A stretch of DNA of 39,079 bases from Clostridia bacterium (GTDB lineage: Bacteria; Bacillota; Clostridia; Oscillospirales; UBA644): positions 1 to 39,079 of the forward strand of contig JAGAOU010000053.1 in NCBI GenBank assembly GCA_017623595.1, written 5' to 3'. The notes below the pieces were generated by a model. That model did not search any database, had not been told where the DNA came from, and worked only from the letters and a program-made list of their open reading frames with translations. This document shows, in pieces, positions 32,021 to 38,754 of the stretch (its first letter is position 1; the number at the start of each line of letters is the position of its first letter). Position numbers and translations under genes: made by a program.

Positions 32021-32056
32021 AAGAAGACCTTGCGTATTGCGAGGTCTTCTTTTTTT
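32021..32056 (+). terminator. Terminator of the malic enzyme operon
   Basis: AAGAAGACCTTGC (32021-32033) pairs with the segment 32039-32051 (one T.G pair), loop GTATT, followed by T to 32056. Confidence 0.9.
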
Positions 32057-32091
32057 CAAAATAACCATGAAATTTTGTTAAAAAAATTTCT

Positions 32092-32135
32092 TTGTTGAAA
32101 TTTCAACAGATTTATTCCAATAATTAGGGTATAAT
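32092..32135 (+). promoter_or_regulatory. Rex-like operator and -10 element upstream of D-lactate dehydrogenase
   Basis: TGTTGAAATTTCAACA (32093-32108) is a perfect 16-bp palindrome. The 18-mer from 32092 resembles the clostridial Rex consensus TTGTTAAnnnnTTAACAA. The -10 TATAAT is at 32130-32135, and no good -35 lies 17 bp upstream. With a start near 32142 the palindrome centres about 41 bp upstream. A second dyad (GAAATTTT 32069-32076 with AAAATTTC 32083-32090) includes a TTGTTAA half-site. Rex is an NADH-sensing repressor known to control fermentation genes; the match here is by eye. Confidence 0.6.
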
Positions 32136-32160
32136 AGTTTCAGAAAGGTACGGTGATTTT

Positions 32161-33186
32161 ATGAAAATCGCGTTTTTTGATACAAAACCCTATGATAAAA
32201 CCTCTTTCGACAAATATGCGGAAGAACGTGGGTTCAAACTTAAATATTTCGAGACAAAACTTAATGAGGATACCGTTGATCTGGCAAAAGGATATGACGG
32301 CGTATGTGTTTTTGTAAATGATACGGTCAATGCCGCCGTCATCGATCGGCTACACGAGCTGGGGAGCAAATTTGTTGCCCTGCGTTGTGCCGGTTTCAAC
32401 AATGTAGATGTGAAGCACGCCTACGGAAAGCTTCACATTCTTCGGGTGCCCGCCTATTCGCCGTATGCAGTGGCAGAACATACCATGGCACTTTTGCTAA
32501 CTTCCATTCGTAGGATTCACAAGGCATACATCCGTAGTAAGGATTTCAATTTCAGTCTTTCGGGGCTGACCGGGTTTGATCTCTACGGAAAAACCGTAGG
32601 CGTGATCGGCACGGGACGCATAGGCCGTGTATTTATTGACATTTGCAAGGGCTTTGGGATGACTGTTTTGGCCTATGACCGTTACCCGAAAACCGATGAT
32701 GCTTCGGTACACTATGTTTCGCTGGATGAGTTGTTTGCAAAAAGTGATATTATATCGTTACACTGTCCTCTTACCGATGAAACCTATCACATGATTGATG
32801 AGGCTGCTCTTGAAAAATGCAAACGTGGCGTTGTGATTCTGAACACCTCCCGCGGTGCACTGGTTGATGCGGAAGCCTTGTTAAACGGGATTAAGTCCCG
32901 CAAAGTAGGCGCCGCATGCTTGGATGTGTATGAAGAAGAATCGGATCTCTTCTTTGAGGATAATTCCGGTCATATTATGGAAGATGATACGTTGGCAAGA
33001 CTGATCTCCATGCCAAACGTGATCGTTACCTCCCACCAAGCATTTCTGACGGAAGAAGCATTGGAGAACATTGCCCAAACTACCGTAGACAACATTCTTC
33101 AACTTCAGCAAACGGGTCAATGTCCCAATGAACTTTGTCATCAATGCGGAATTTCAGAGGACTGCAATGATAAAAAATGTTTTTAA
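32161..33186 (+). CDS. ldhA: D-2-hydroxyacid dehydrogenase, D-lactate dehydrogenase (LdhA) type, with Cys-rich tail
   Basis: This is an NAD-dependent D-isomer-specific dehydrogenase, most like LdhA, which reduces pyruvate to D-lactate. The 341 residues show LRCAGFNNVDVK (substrate-binding Arg region), VPAYSPYAVAEHTMALLL, the Rossmann motif VGVIGTGRIGRVF, SDIISLHCPLTDETYHMID, NTSRGALVD (catalytic Arg), and VIVTSHQAFLTEEAL (catalytic His). The relatives FldH and hydroxyisocaproate dehydrogenase are alternatives. The normal fold ends near NILQLQQTGQ; an extra tail then has five cysteines, C321, C326, C329, C335 and C340, in the last 21 residues. GGTACGGTG precedes the ATG. A Rex-like palindrome upstream fits NADH-dependent control. 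Confidence 0.87.
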   Translation: MKIAFFDTKPYDKTSFDKYAEERGFKLKYFETKLNEDTVDLAKGYDGVCVFVNDTVNAAVIDRLHELGSKFVALRCAGFNNVDVKHAYGKLHILRVPAYSPYAVAEHTMALLLTSIRRIHKAYIRSKDFNFSLSGLTGFDLYGKTVGVIGTGRIGRVFIDICKGFGMTVLAYDRYPKTDDASVHYVSLDELFAKSDIISLHCPLTDETYHMIDEAALEKCKRGVVILNTSRGALVDAEALLNGIKSRKVGAACLDVYEEESDLFFEDNSGHIMEDDTLARLISMPNVIVTSHQAFLTEEALENIAQTTVDNILQLQQTGQCPNELCHQCGISEDCNDKKCF

Positions 33187-33190
33187 CCCA

Positions 33191-33219
33191 TTGACCTTTT
33201 CGTTTTTTTGTGATATAAT
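33191..33219 (+). promoter_or_regulatory. Promoter of the flavodiiron operon
   Basis: TTGACC (33191-33196), 17 bp, TATAAT (33214-33219) with an extended TGA. It begins 5 bp after the ldhA stop. Confidence 0.87.
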
Positions 33220-33250
33220 ATATTAAAACGTGCAAAATGAGGTTGTTACG

Positions 33251-35041
33251 ATGAAAATTACAAATGATATTCGTTATATTGGCGTCAACGATCAAAAAGT
33301 TGACTTGTTTGAAGGGCAATATCAAGTCCCCAACGGGATTTCTTACAACTCCTATGCCATTATGGACGAAAAAATTGCAATCATGGATACCGTGGACGGG
33401 TCTTTTACCCATGAATGGCTCGACAATATTCAAAACACTCTCGGGGATCGCAAGCCTGATTATCTCGTGGTTCAGCACATGGAGCCCGATCATTCTGCAA
33501 ACATTGCGAACTTTCTGAAGGCTTATCCCAATGCAACAATTGTGTCTTCTGAAAAAGCATTCGCCATGATGAATAACTTTTTCGGTACGGATTACGCCGA
33601 TCGCAGAATCGTTATCGGCGAAGGATCCACCCTCTCTTTGGGAAAACATACGCTGACCTTTGTTACCGCACCTATGGTACATTGGCCGGAAGTCATTGTA
33701 ACCTATGACAGCACGGACAAAGTTCTGTTTTCCGCTGACGGCTTTGGCAAATTCGGAACCCCGGACACCAATGAACCTTGGGCTGACGAAGCACGCCGCT
33801 ATTTTATCGGTATTGTCGGGAAATACGGAACACAGGTTCAGAATCTTCTGAAAAAAGCCGCCGGACTGGACATTCAGATCATTTGTCCCCTTCACGGGCC
33901 TGTGCTGACTGAAAATTTGGGATATTATCTCAACCTTTACAACATTTGGTCCTCCTATCAGCCCGAAGAAGAAGGGATCGTTGTTGCTTATACCTCTGTT
34001 TACGGAAACACGAAAAAGGCTGTTCAACTCTTGGTAGAGAAGCTGAAGGCAAATGGCTGCCCGAAGGTTGTTCTGTATGACCTTGCCCGTTGCGATATTG
34101 CCGCGGCGGTTGCTGACGCCTTCCGCTACAGCAAGCTGGTGCTTGCAACAACGACCTATAATGCAGACATCTTCCCTTTCATGCGGACATTTATTGATCA
34201 CTTGACCGAGCGCAATTTTTCAAACCGTACCGTTGCCTTAATCGAAAACGGAAGCTGGGCACCTCTTGCGGCAAAGGTAATGAAAGATATGTTGGCGAAA
34301 TCCAAGAATCTTACCTTTACGGATACTACGGTTCGTATTCTTTCCGCTCTGAATGAAGACAGTGTTAGCCAGTTGGATGCGCTGGGGAACGAGCTTTGCA
34401 TGGAATATCTTGCTCAGCAGGATTCCACTGCAAATAAAAACGATTTGAATGCACTGTTTAACCTCGGTTACGGACTTTATGTGGTCACCTCCAATGACGG
34501 AAAGAAGGATAATGGTCTGATTGTCAACACTGTTACACAGGTTACAAACACGCCAAATCGCTTGGCGGTTACCATCAATAAAGAAAATTATTCTCACCAT
34601 GTTATCAAGCAGACAGGTATTATGAACATCAACTGCCTCACCGAAGAAGCTCCCTTTAAGGTCTTTGAGGTGTTCGGGTTCCAGAGCGGACGGAATGTAG
34701 ATAAGTTTGCAGACTGCACTCCCCTTCGTTCCGATAACGGTTTGATTTTCCTGCCTCGCTATATCAACTCTTTCCTGTCGCTGAAAGTGGAACAGTATGT
34801 GGATCTGGACACCCACGGAATGTTTATTTGTTCTGTCACGGAGGCAAGAGTTCTTTCTGATCGAGAATCCATGACCTATGCTTACTACCATGAGAACGTA
34901 AAACCGAAGCCCGAAACCGACGGTAAAAAAGGATTTGTCTGCAAGATCTGTGGATATGTCTACGAAGGTGATGTTCTTCCCGAAGACTATATCTGCCCCC
35001 TCTGCAAACACGGCGCTTCGGATTTTGAAGAAATACAATAA
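33251..35041 (+). CDS. Flavodiiron protein fused to flavin reductase and rubredoxin domains
   Basis: Flavodiiron proteins reduce O2 to water, or NO to N2O, protecting anaerobes. The 596-residue product has three parts. First is the metallo-beta-lactamase-like diiron domain with all ligands visible: H76-x-E78-x-D80-H81 (QHMEPDHSAN), His in MVHWPE, Asp in SADGFGKFG, His in CPLHGPVL. The flavodoxin domain follows (VVAYTSVYGNTKKAV, FMN phosphate loop). Next is a flavin-reductase-like domain (about 405-545, NLGYGLYVVTSNDGKKDNGLIVNTVTQVT). A short C-terminal rubredoxin ends it (CKICGYVYEGDVLPEDYICPLC). Fusion of redox partners suggests electrons pass within one chain. GAGG lies 8 nt before the ATG at 33251; the GTG at 33230 lacks a site. 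It leads an operon with ferritin and rubredoxin. Confidence 0.93.
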   Translation: MKITNDIRYIGVNDQKVDLFEGQYQVPNGISYNSYAIMDEKIAIMDTVDGSFTHEWLDNIQNTLGDRKPDYLVVQHMEPDHSANIANFLKAYPNATIVSSEKAFAMMNNFFGTDYADRRIVIGEGSTLSLGKHTLTFVTAPMVHWPEVIVTYDSTDKVLFSADGFGKFGTPDTNEPWADEARRYFIGIVGKYGTQVQNLLKKAAGLDIQIICPLHGPVLTENLGYYLNLYNIWSSYQPEEEGIVVAYTSVYGNTKKAVQLLVEKLKANGCPKVVLYDLARCDIAAAVADAFRYSKLVLATTTYNADIFPFMRTFIDHLTERNFSNRTVALIENGSWAPLAAKVMKDMLAKSKNLTFTDTTVRILSALNEDSVSQLDALGNELCMEYLAQQDSTANKNDLNALFNLGYGLYVVTSNDGKKDNGLIVNTVTQVTNTPNRLAVTINKENYSHHVIKQTGIMNINCLTEEAPFKVFEVFGFQSGRNVDKFADCTPLRSDNGLIFLPRYINSFLSLKVEQYVDLDTHGMFICSVTEARVLSDRESMTYAYYHENVKPKPETDGKKGFVCKICGYVYEGDVLPEDYICPLCKHGASDFEEIQ

Positions 35042-35066
35042 TAACATTATAAAAGGAGATAACATT

Positions 35067-35579
35067 ATGGTTACGCAAAAAGTACACGAACTTCTGAATC
35101 AGCAGATCAACAAAGAGTTCTACTCTGCCTATTTGTATTTGGATTTTTCCAATTACTTTAAGGCTCAGGGGCTGGACGGCTTTGCCAACTGGTATCTGAT
35201 CCAGGCGCAAGAGGAACGGGATCATGCCATGCTGTTCTACACCTATCTTCAGAACGAAAATATGCCCGTTGCCTTGGATGCCATCGCAAAGCCCGACAAA
35301 ACCTTTACCTGCCATATGGATGTTTTAAAGGCCGGTCTGGAGCATGAGATCTATGTCACATCTCTGATCAATTATATTTATGCTGCGGCTTTTGATGTTA
35401 AAGATTTCCGTACTATGAAGTTTTTGTATTGGTTTGTCAAGGAACAGGGCGAAGAAGAAACCAACGCCAACGATCTGATTTCCAAAATGGAATTGTTCGG
35501 ATCGGATCCCAAGAGCTTGTATATGCTCAATCAAGAGCTTGCGGCAAGAATTTACACAGCACCTTCTTTGGTACTGTAA
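35067..35579 (+). CDS. ftnA: Non-heme ferritin
   Basis: Ferritin forms a 24-subunit shell that oxidises Fe(II) and stores it, limiting Fenton chemistry. The 170-residue four-helix protein has ferroxidase-centre residues in NKEFYSAYLYLDFSNYF (Glu), QAQEERDHAMLFYTYL (Glu and His), GLEHEIYVTSLIN (Glu) and VKEQGEEETNANDL (Gln and Glu). No Met haem ligand pattern of bacterioferritin is obvious. AAAGGAGAT lies 7 nt before the ATG at 35067, 25 bp after the flavodiiron gene. It is co-transcribed with that gene and the following rubredoxin. Confidence 0.95.
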   Translation: MVTQKVHELLNQQINKEFYSAYLYLDFSNYFKAQGLDGFANWYLIQAQEERDHAMLFYTYLQNENMPVALDAIAKPDKTFTCHMDVLKAGLEHEIYVTSLINYIYAAAFDVKDFRTMKFLYWFVKEQGEEETNANDLISKMELFGSDPKSLYMLNQELAARIYTAPSLVL

Positions 35580-35605
35580 GCAATATTTAACGGAGGATAT
35601 TAGTT

Positions 35606-35767
35606 ATGAAAAAGTATGTTTGCAATGTATGCGGTTGGGTTTACGATGAAGCGGAAGGCGACGCCGACAACGGAATCGCTCCCGGCACCAAATTCGAAGA
35701 TCTTCCCGAAGATTTTGTCTGCCCTCTCTGCGGCGTCGGCAAGGATGATTTTTCCGAAGAAGAATAA
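35606..35767 (+). CDS. Rubredoxin
   Basis: This 53-residue Fe(Cys)4 electron carrier has ligands C6-x2-C9 ([16 protein letters not shown]) and C39-x2-C42 ([13 protein letters not shown]), with the normal 29-residue separation and the classic [15 protein letters not shown] loop. GGAGG lies about 8 nt before the ATG. It is the last gene of the flavodiiron-ferritin operon and probably carries electrons to the flavodiiron protein or to peroxide-reducing rubrerythrins elsewhere. Its full-length loop differs from the shortened rubredoxin domain fused to the flavodiiron protein. Confidence 0.96.
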   Translation: MKKYVCNVCGWVYDEAEGDADNGIAPGTKFEDLPEDFVCPLCGVGKDDFSEEE

Positions 35768-35781
35768 TCTGAGAAAATAGA

Positions 35782-35813
35782 AAGAAACGACAAGCGAAAG
35801 CTTGTCGTTTCTT
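35782..35813. terminator. Terminator-like hairpin after rubredoxin
   Basis: A perfect 14-bp stem pairs 35782-35795 with 35800-35813 around a GAAA tetraloop. The T-run is short on the plus strand; it may also close the minus-strand gene ending at 35846. Confidence 0.75.
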
Positions 35814-35845
35814 ATGTCTAAATCGTTTGCGTAATTGGAATTGGG

Positions 35846-36301
35846 TTAAGTGAACGATTCTTTGTTCTTCATCACAAAGGCATAGTTCAGTTCGTTCAGG
35901 TTATCTTCATAATTGAAAAAAGCTCCATCACATTCTTCCAGAATCTCATTGATTTCTTCGCTTTCCAATTCGTTCAGTATTTCTTCCCGCTCATCTCTGT
36001 CAACAGGAATATCGCGACCAAATGCGGCAACTGCCTTTTGACAAATACCGGCAGTTGTATTTGCCCCGATTGCAGCGAATGCTCTTACCAATTCGTTAGA
36101 GAACTTGCCACTGGAATTATAGAAAAACTGAGAAAAGCCGCCATTATTCACTTCTATTTCAAGAGTCTGTGTAATGTAAAAAATGCGTTCTGCCTCACTC
36201 AAAACAGACACATCATCGCCATACTGAGTTTTATCGTCAAGATGCGCCATCATAGCTATAACAAAATCGTTCGTATCGGTCAAGTTCCAGATGTGTTCCA
36301 T
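35846..36301 (-). CDS. DUF4375-type protein
   Basis: This 151-residue acidic, helical, probably cytosolic protein contains LEIEVNNGGFSQFFYNSSGKFSNELVRAFAAIGA, the EVNNGGFxQFFxN hallmark I associate with DUF4375. The C-terminus (EILNELESEEINEILEECDGAFFNYEDNLNELNYAFV) is strongly acidic. Function is unknown. AAAGGAG lies 7 nt before the ATG at 36301; longer in-frame starts would run into the tRNA gene. The gene begins 43 bp after the 3' end of tRNA-Leu, with no promoter or terminator between, so it is probably transcribed from the tRNA promoter. Confidence 0.8.
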   Translation of the reverse strand: MEHIWNLTDTNDFVIAMMAHLDDKTQYGDDVSVLSEAERIFYITQTLEIEVNNGGFSQFFYNSSGKFSNELVRAFAAIGANTTAGICQKAVAAFGRDIPVDRDEREEILNELESEEINEILEECDGAFFNYEDNLNELNYAFVMKNKESFT

Positions 36302-36344
36302 GTTATTACTCCTTTTAAGTGGAAAGATACCGATTGGTCTGATA

Positions 36345-36428
36345 TGGTGCGGGTGACAGGGGTTGAACCTGCACGTCGTAGACACCAGATCCTAAGTCTG
36401 GCGCGTCTGCCAATTCCGCCACACCCGC
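36345..36428 (-). tRNA. tRNA-Leu (anticodon TAG)
   Basis: On the minus strand the acceptor stem GCGGGTG (36428-36422) pairs with CACCCGC (36355-36349). The anticodon stem CCAGA/TCTGG encloses CTTAGGA, with anticodon TAG at 36394-36392. A long class II variable arm (about GTGTCTACGACGT) and the T-arm AGGTTCAACCCCT follow. CCA is encoded (36347-36345). The 84-nt length and long variable arm fit leucine. Confidence 0.96.
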
Positions 36429-36443
36429 AAAGCTTACCTGTAC

Positions 36444-36472
36444 ATTGTACCACAAATTTAAACATTTGTCAA
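36444..36472 (-). promoter_or_regulatory. Promoter of tRNA-Leu
   Basis: On the minus strand TTGACA (36472-36467), 17 bp, TACAAT (36449-36444), 16 bp before the tRNA 5' end. Confidence 0.88.
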
Positions 36473-36495
36473 GTCTTTGCGGGAAAGTTCCCGGA

Positions 36496-37896
36496 TCATT
36501 TTCGGCGCAGGAATACCACAATCAAAATCGAAACACAGAAAAAGACAGCCGCAGCCACAATCAGAAGAAACACAAATATGTCCGCATCGTTGTTATTCTG
36601 CGTTATGGAGGTTGTGCTGACGGTAGAATTTGTCACAGAATCGGTTGTTGTTTCTGTAGAGATGTCCTCCGTTTCTGTCACGTTCGGCTCGGGCTCAGGC
36701 TCAGGTTCCACCCAGGTTGTCAAGCTTTGTGCGGGAATGTTTTCCAAAAAATCATTTCGGGCAAGATCGGGACCTACGGTACTATAAATCAGCCCGAAAA
36801 GAGCATTGCCGTATTTTTCTCGATTGTCAAGAGACATGGAGAAAAAATCTCGCTGAGAAACGTGTTGGTCAAACCCCTCTTGCGCCACGTCATAGGCATT
36901 TTTGCCGTCAAATGCCGACAGAATTTTTGCGGTCCAGTCAATAAAAATCTCGTTTTCATGGTATAGATGAAGATAACATTTCTTGGTTTCCCAAGTGCCG
37001 TATTTTGCGTAACTTTCAGGACATTGCATAGGATCGGCCGCCGCTGTAAGAGCCCGCTCGGAAAGAACCGTTGCATTTAAAATATGTGCACCATGACCGT
37101 ATTCACCCTTTAAATCGTGTCCTACAATCACCTCCGGCTGAAAACGGCGAATATTTTCTACAAGAAAGGACAAGACCTCTTCTTCGGGATACAGTGTTTT
37201 CGCATGGCTGAGACTCCAAGAGTATTTGTCAATAAACTCAGAAATAACGGGATAGTTGCGAACACCCACGTGCCACAGTCCGTTCAAAAGCTCATGATGT
37301 CGCCCTGAAACATGCTTCATTAAATATACAACCTGAATTTTATACCCTAATTCTCCGGCATAGTAAGGCATGGTACCACCAAACCAAAGATGCTCATCAT
37401 CCGCATGGGTCGGAATGAGTAGAAAATCTGCTTTTTCGCACGGGGCATCCCAAATCTGCACAAAATCGGGAACCTCTCCCCTGCTCAGAAAATAAACCTC
37501 TGCTAACTCTGCACCGGGGGTGTCGGTCCAGGTCATGGTGTAATTCAAACCGCCCGAAAGAGGCATATATTCATGCCAAAAGCCGTTATTTCCACCATGT
37601 ATGGTTTCGGTTTCTCCGGATATTGTCCAACGAGGAACTTCATCATTCCAAAGAAGATAAATTCCGTAAATCGGCTCTGTGGATGAGATTTGGAGCTCAA
37701 ATAAATCATCTGCGGAACAGGCTGACTCCACGTTTCGATCCAAGAGTCGGGCGCTTCGTCCGTTTCCAACGGTAAAATTTAACGAAACACTTTCAGTAAT
37801 ATCTTTTCCCGGCAAAGGATCTTCTTCCGCAAAAGTGCATAAGGCGAGAAGAAATACTAACGCAATCGACAATACAATGAATGAAGCCTTTTTCAT
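36496..37896 (-). CDS. Surface-anchored PIG-L (LmbE-like) deacetylase-like protein
   Basis: The 466-residue exported protein has a signal peptide (about 1-23, cleavage near CTFA-EE) and a beta-rich N-terminal region. A PIG-L domain follows, with the zinc motif PTHADDEHLWFGG (HxDDE) and a later HDLKGEYGHGAH block. A Pro-Glu repeat (EPEPEPEPN) and a Thr/Ser-rich stalk lead to a C-terminal membrane helix ending in RRK. PIG-L enzymes are zinc N-deacetylases acting on GlcNAc-type substrates, so it may trim a cell-wall glycan or glycolipid outside the membrane (inference). The ATG at 37896 follows ATGGGG with modest spacing. It is a single gene, with a consensus promoter at 37926-37954. Confidence 0.85.
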   Translation of the reverse strand: MKKASFIVLSIALVFLLALCTFAEEDPLPGKDITESVSLNFTVGNGRSARLLDRNVESACSADDLFELQISSTEPIYGIYLLWNDEVPRWTISGETETIHGGNNGFWHEYMPLSGGLNYTMTWTDTPGAELAEVYFLSRGEVPDFVQIWDAPCEKADFLLIPTHADDEHLWFGGTMPYYAGELGYKIQVVYLMKHVSGRHHELLNGLWHVGVRNYPVISEFIDKYSWSLSHAKTLYPEEEVLSFLVENIRRFQPEVIVGHDLKGEYGHGAHILNATVLSERALTAAADPMQCPESYAKYGTWETKKCYLHLYHENEIFIDWTAKILSAFDGKNAYDVAQEGFDQHVSQRDFFSMSLDNREKYGNALFGLIYSTVGPDLARNDFLENIPAQSLTTWVEPEPEPEPNVTETEDISTETTTDSVTNSTVSTTSITQNNNDADIFVFLLIVAAAVFFCVSILIVVFLRRK

Positions 37897-37925
37897 AACG
37901 TACCCCATCTGAAATTGATGATTAC

Positions 37926-37954
37926 AGTATACCATCTTTTTTCGACAATGTCAA
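37926..37954 (-). promoter_or_regulatory. Promoter of the PIG-L-type gene
   Basis: On the minus strand TTGACA (37954-37949), 17 bp, TATACT (37931-37926). It is divergent from the mscL promoter 70 bp away. Confidence 0.88.
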
Positions 37955-38023
37955 GGAAAAATGAATAAATTTGACTTTTTTGAAACATATGCATTCAAAT
38001 TTCGCAAAAAATGTAAATTTCCC

Positions 38024-38052
38024 TTGACAATCCGACTGTTTTATGTTATCAT
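38024..38052 (+). promoter_or_regulatory. Promoter of mscL
   Basis: TTGACA (38024-38029), 17 bp, TATCAT (38047-38052) with TG one base upstream of the -10. TAAGGAG precedes the ATG at 38090. Confidence 0.83.
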
Positions 38053-38089
38053 TACAGTAGTAAAACCACAGATTAAGGAGAGATTTGTC

Positions 38090-38617
38090 ATGGCAAAAGA
38101 AAAGAAAAAGAGCACATTCTTTAAAGATTTTAAGGCTTTTATCACCAAAGGTAATGTTATCGACATGGCCGTCGGTGTTGTGATCGGCGGTGCATTCAGT
38201 AAGATTGTTACCGGACTTGTGAATTACATTATCAACCCTTGCATTGGCTTTGTTACCTCAAACGGAGTCAGCCTCTCCGACATGAAGTATGTCATCACCG
38301 AGGCAGTTGAAGCGACCGAAACAACCAAGGCGGTTCCTGAGGTTGCCATTCTTTGGGGTACTTGGTTACAGACCATTATCGATTTCCTTATCACTGCATT
38401 CTGCATCTTCTTGATTCTGCGCATTATTATGATCGCGAAGAACAAGATGGAAGCCAAGAAAATTGCCGAGGAAGCCGCAAAGGCCGCCGAAGCAAAAGCG
38501 AAAGCGGATGCTGACGCCGCAGCATTGAAGGTGCGCCAGACCGCATTGGAAGAAGCTCAGCTGGAGCAGGCAAAGCTTTTGGGCGAAATCAGAGATCTTC
38601 TGAAGAGCAAAAACTAA
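38090..38617 (+). CDS. mscL: Large-conductance mechanosensitive channel
   Basis: MscL is a pentameric membrane pore that opens under tension to release solutes in osmotic downshock. The N-terminal helix and TM1 read FFKDFKAFITKGNVIDMAVGVVIGGAFSKIVTGLVNYIINPCIGF, the family core. TM2 is WLQTIIDFLITAFCIFLILRIIMI. The protein has 175 residues, longer than the usual 120-150. The extra length is a C-terminal Ala/Glu/Lys helix (about 125-175), which probably makes an extended cytoplasmic coiled-coil bundle. The ATG at 38090 has TAAGGAG 9 nt upstream; an in-frame start at 37961 lies before the promoter and is rejected. Confidence 0.94.
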   Translation: MAKEKKKSTFFKDFKAFITKGNVIDMAVGVVIGGAFSKIVTGLVNYIINPCIGFVTSNGVSLSDMKYVITEAVEATETTKAVPEVAILWGTWLQTIIDFLITAFCIFLILRIIMIAKNKMEAKKIAEEAAKAAEAKAKADADAAALKVRQTALEEAQLEQAKLLGEIRDLLKSKN

Positions 38618-38626
38618 GCATTTTAA

Positions 38627-38662
38627 AAAGTCGACAGGGCATCTCCCCTGTCGACTTTCTTT
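38627..38662 (+). terminator. Terminator of mscL
   Basis: AAAGTCGACAGGG (38627-38639) pairs perfectly with CCCTGTCGACTTT (38646-38658), 6-nt loop, followed by CTTTT. Confidence 0.88.
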
Positions 38663-38712
38663 TGTGTGCAATCTCGTGTTGTAATTTTAATTATAAAAAA
38701 TTATAAAAATAC

Positions 38713-38741
38713 TTGATTTTTCTCTTGAAATGTGTTATAAT
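38713..38741 (+). promoter_or_regulatory. Promoter of the tmRNA gene
   Basis: TTGATT (38713-38718), 17 bp, TATAAT (38736-38741) with extended TGT. The expected start is near the tmRNA 5' end at 38755. Confidence 0.82.
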
Positions 38742-38754
38742 AAGATTCAGATTC

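Noticed and set aside
30728..32068. Long minus-strand open frame opposite the malic enzyme gene
   Set aside because: It is antisense to a clear enzyme gene, arises from codon bias, runs through the terminator and has no ribosome site or family likeness.
33210..33226. PerR-like box at the flavodiiron promoter
   Set aside because: The A/T-rich sequence around the -10 matches the PerR consensus in only about 9 of 14 positions, as expected from an AT-rich promoter.
33080..34201. Minus-strand open frame across the ldhA-flavodiiron junction
   Set aside because: It spans the end of one clear gene, a promoter and the start of another; no motif is seen.
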